This document shows positions 61,498-64,000 of a DNA stretch of 64,000 bases, piece by piece. Under the pieces are notes generated by a model that saw only the letters and a program-made list of their open reading frames with translations, had not been told where the DNA came from and ran no database searches. Position 1 is the stretch's first letter. Each line of letters starts with the position of its first letter. The stretch is from NCBI GenBank assembly GCA_052174135.1, contig JBQMRZ010000027.1, positions 372,001 through 436,000 of the forward strand, written 5' to 3'. The position numbers were made by a program, and so were the translations under genes. The stretch comes from Arsenophonus sp052174135 (GTDB taxonomy: Bacteria; Pseudomonadota; Gammaproteobacteria; Enterobacterales; Enterobacteriaceae).

Positions 61498-64000
61498 GTG
61501 TAATTGAATTTAGATTATAAATACAAAATGTTATTTATGTATTTTCAATTTATTGAAATGCGTTAATATAGTTTTTTTGATTTTTATTTAAATATATAGA
61601 CTACATAATATTTTTAGCTTACATCTGTATATTATTAATATTCTTAAAGCAGCTTATAAATTTATAAAAAATATATTAAATGATATTAAAATATTTTTTT
61701 TTGAATCTAAAAGTGAGAAAAATCATTAGATAAAAAAATTTATGGGATTTTTTTTTAAAAAATATGATTTATAAATATAAACTTTTTTAATGTGTAGTTA
61801 TTGGATACTTATACATTGTTAATGGAATTATTAGTTTTTTTATAAAAAAAATATTAATTAATTCGTTTTTTAAAACAAATAAACAAATATTTTTTTTAAA
61901 TAATTAATTATATTAATTGATCATGGTATTATATTGGGATTATTAAATATTTATATTACTTTTATTTTTTTTATAAAGAAGAAAATATAAATAAAAAATA
62001 TTAATATTATTTAATTTATTTTCATTAACTATCAGGAATAATGATAATACTAATAATTTTAAAAAATTATTAGTTAAATAACTGTTACTTAAAACATAGA
62101 GAATTTCAAAATTACTATTCAATAAATATAAAAATCATTGCCAGTTATTTTATTGGAAATAACAATTCAATAGAATAAAATGTCATATAAATATAATTTA
62201 AAACAAATTAAATAATAGATAAATCATTTATATGGTTTAATAACGTTTAACATTGATATATTAGGTGAATAATTAGTGATAGTATCACAAACTAATTCAT
62301 ATTTCAACTCAAATAAATTGATGATTAATCAAATTAATAATAGTTTGAAATTATTAATGCTTTATTTTTAATATAATTAAAATAATCGAGTTACTTATAA
62401 ATATATCATTTCTTATAAAAATTTTGTTTTACAAGTTAAATTAAGAGATTATTTAGCTTGAATATAAGATACACTTAACGGTAATTATATTAAATATCAA
62501 TTAAATTAATGACAATTTGTTTGATAATTAAAGAAATAATTAAGTAATTTTATATTAATTTATTAATTAATCAGTAGCGTTTTTTAATTATAAATTTATT
62601 ATTTATTTTAACAAAAAAAATAAAAACTTATTAAAAATAACTCAAATACGATTATTAATGGAACAAGAGAGATTTAACATTAAATATATTTGTAAAATAC
62701 AATTATTAAACGAAATGTAAATTAACATTTGAAGAATTATTAGTTTATTAATCAAATAGTTGAAGAATTTAAAAAAATATAATAATTTTATTATAATTCT
62801 AGTTATCAGAAAAATAAAAATAATTTTTAATATAATTACAATGTTAAGTGAGTAAAAATAAATAATTATAAAAGAAATTAAAATAAATATAACTAAAGTA
62901 AGCCATATAATATATTTAATTTAAAAAAATTATGAATATAAAATTTTATAAAAATAATTCTATTATTTTTTTAAGAGTTAATTTACTAAACATAATATAT
63001 AAATATTATCAATAATTTTTATTAAGTTATTAAGTTAATAAGTTATTAATATTGTGATTTTTTTTAAAATAATTAAAATCATTTGACATCCAATTTAATT
63101 CTTTATTAATTAAATAAAAAAGAATATAAATTTAACTATAATTAACTTTATATTAGATTAAAATCTATTATTTAAATTTAGCTAATTATAGCTTACTCAT
63201 AATCTTTAGAATATAAACTTTAATATTTTAATTAATAAACTCAATTAAATTTATCTGCGTATTTATCAGAAAAAATATTTATTTATACATTGATAAAAGT
63301 ACTTGATTAATTAACATAAAATACGTGGCCTCATTAAATCACTTTTTTTCTATATTTTATATCAAATATTAAGAGTGTTCATATTATGAATATTTATTTT
63401 ATTAAAAATAAATAAATAATTATTTTGATTTAAAGATAATTTGTATTAATTATTTTTTTTAAATATTGTTTTTCTATTCTTATAGAAAAAATTACATATT
63501 AGTTTATTTTCTAGTTAATATAATTCTCATATCATTAAATTTTTATGAAATTTTTTCTAAAAATAAAGAATATTATCTGTAATACAGTTTATATAATATA
63601 AGTGAATATTTTATTAAAATTGCAAAATATTATTGAAATATTTGGTAATTAACAGATATATTTTTTTTAATTAAAAGTTAATAACCTAAAAATTATATAT
63701 AACTATGCTTAATATTAATTAATTAATAAATAAAAAAATAAAATAATCAACTAAATACCAAGTAAAATTTAGATTAACCATCAAAACTTTTTGAGTTCAC
63801 TCTAAAAACTATAATATCTAATAAATTTTTTTTCAAAAAACATAACTAATATAATATCATGTAAACAAACTAATATGATAAAATTAACAAATAATCTCGT
63901 GAATAAATTTAAATCTAATAATTTCATAAAATAATAAAAACTATACTTTTTATATAAATAAAACAATCATAAAATAAAAAAATAAATATTATTTTTAACT
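61498..64000. other. non-coding region after spoT
   Basis: About 2.5 kb of A/T-rich sequence to the window end. In E. coli trmH and recG follow spoT on the same strand. I searched for TrmH and RecG motifs and recognised none, so both are either deleted or decayed beyond reading. Confidence 0.55.

Noticed and set aside
34300..64000. CRISPR array or defence island in the deserts
   Set aside because: No regularly spaced direct repeats and no cas-like or nuclease-like frames; repeats seen are single hairpins of differing sequence.
34300..64000. Insertion sequences or prophage
   Set aside because: No transposase, integrase or phage structural frame and no paired terminal repeats with target duplications were seen.

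Overview
The window is a very AT-rich piece of a gammaproteobacterial chromosome. Nearly every protein aligns end to end with its Escherichia coli counterpart and gene lengths are almost unchanged, so this is an enterobacterial lineage (Enterobacterales). Roughly half of the window is non-coding (gene deserts of 1 to 4 kb), several genes are decaying in place, poly(A) tracts are long and no mobile elements are visible. Together this points to a host-restricted, probably insect-associated endosymbiont in an intermediate stage of genome reduction. An Arsenophonus-like or Sodalis-like relative would fit, but the window alone does not fix the genus.

Layout. 1-3028: front of the S10 operon on the minus strand (rpsJ-rplC-rplD-rplW-rplB-rpsS, the last cut by the window edge). 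3704-7562: minus-strand tRNA cluster thrU-tyrU-glyT-thrT, divergent coaA, then birA (frameshifted) and murB. 7704-7820: a lone 5S rRNA without 23S or 16S. 8882-11774: purH-purD on the plus strand. 13613-34299, all minus strand: hemE, rpoC-rpoB, rplL-rplJ, rplA-rplK, nusG-secE, tuf, fusA-rpsG-rpsL, tusB-tusC-tusD. 34300-42703: a gene desert holding one LysE/RhtB-type exporter, a slyX remnant, a possible NPr-like remnant and several long hairpins. 42704-47423: engB, polA, dsbA. 47424-51979: desert with one tRNA-Pro. 51980-54972: glyS-glyQ. 58383-61497: gmk, rpoZ and a wholly decayed but still readable spoT. 61498-64000: no gene seen.

The most informative feature is the gene order. In E. coli the str operon ends at tufA and is followed, after other genes, by S10, while murB...thrT-tufB-secE...rpoBC...hemE...purDH lies elsewhere between two rRNA operons (rrnB and rrnE). 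Here that whole block sits between fusA and rpsJ, opened at tuf and closed at a lone 5S gene. Excision of the rrnB-rrnE segment as a circle and reintegration by tuf x tuf recombination explains every junction and orientation, followed by loss of one tuf copy and of the 16S and 23S genes.

Functionally the window is almost all core information processing: ribosomal proteins, RNA polymerase alpha-less core plus omega, EF-Tu, EF-G, NusG, SecE, Pol I, GlyRS, EngB, and the TusBCD sulfur relay for tRNA wobble thiolation. A small metabolic set remains (CoaA, MurB, BirA, HemE, PurH, PurD, Gmk) with one periplasmic thiol oxidase (DsbA). Signs of drift include the broken spoT (loss of (p)ppGpp control), the birA poly(A) frameshift, tRNA genes that lost their encoded CCA, a G3-U70 pair in tRNA-Gly, and a DsbA active site changed from CPHC to CSHC. 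I found no convincing new defence, toxin or mobile system.
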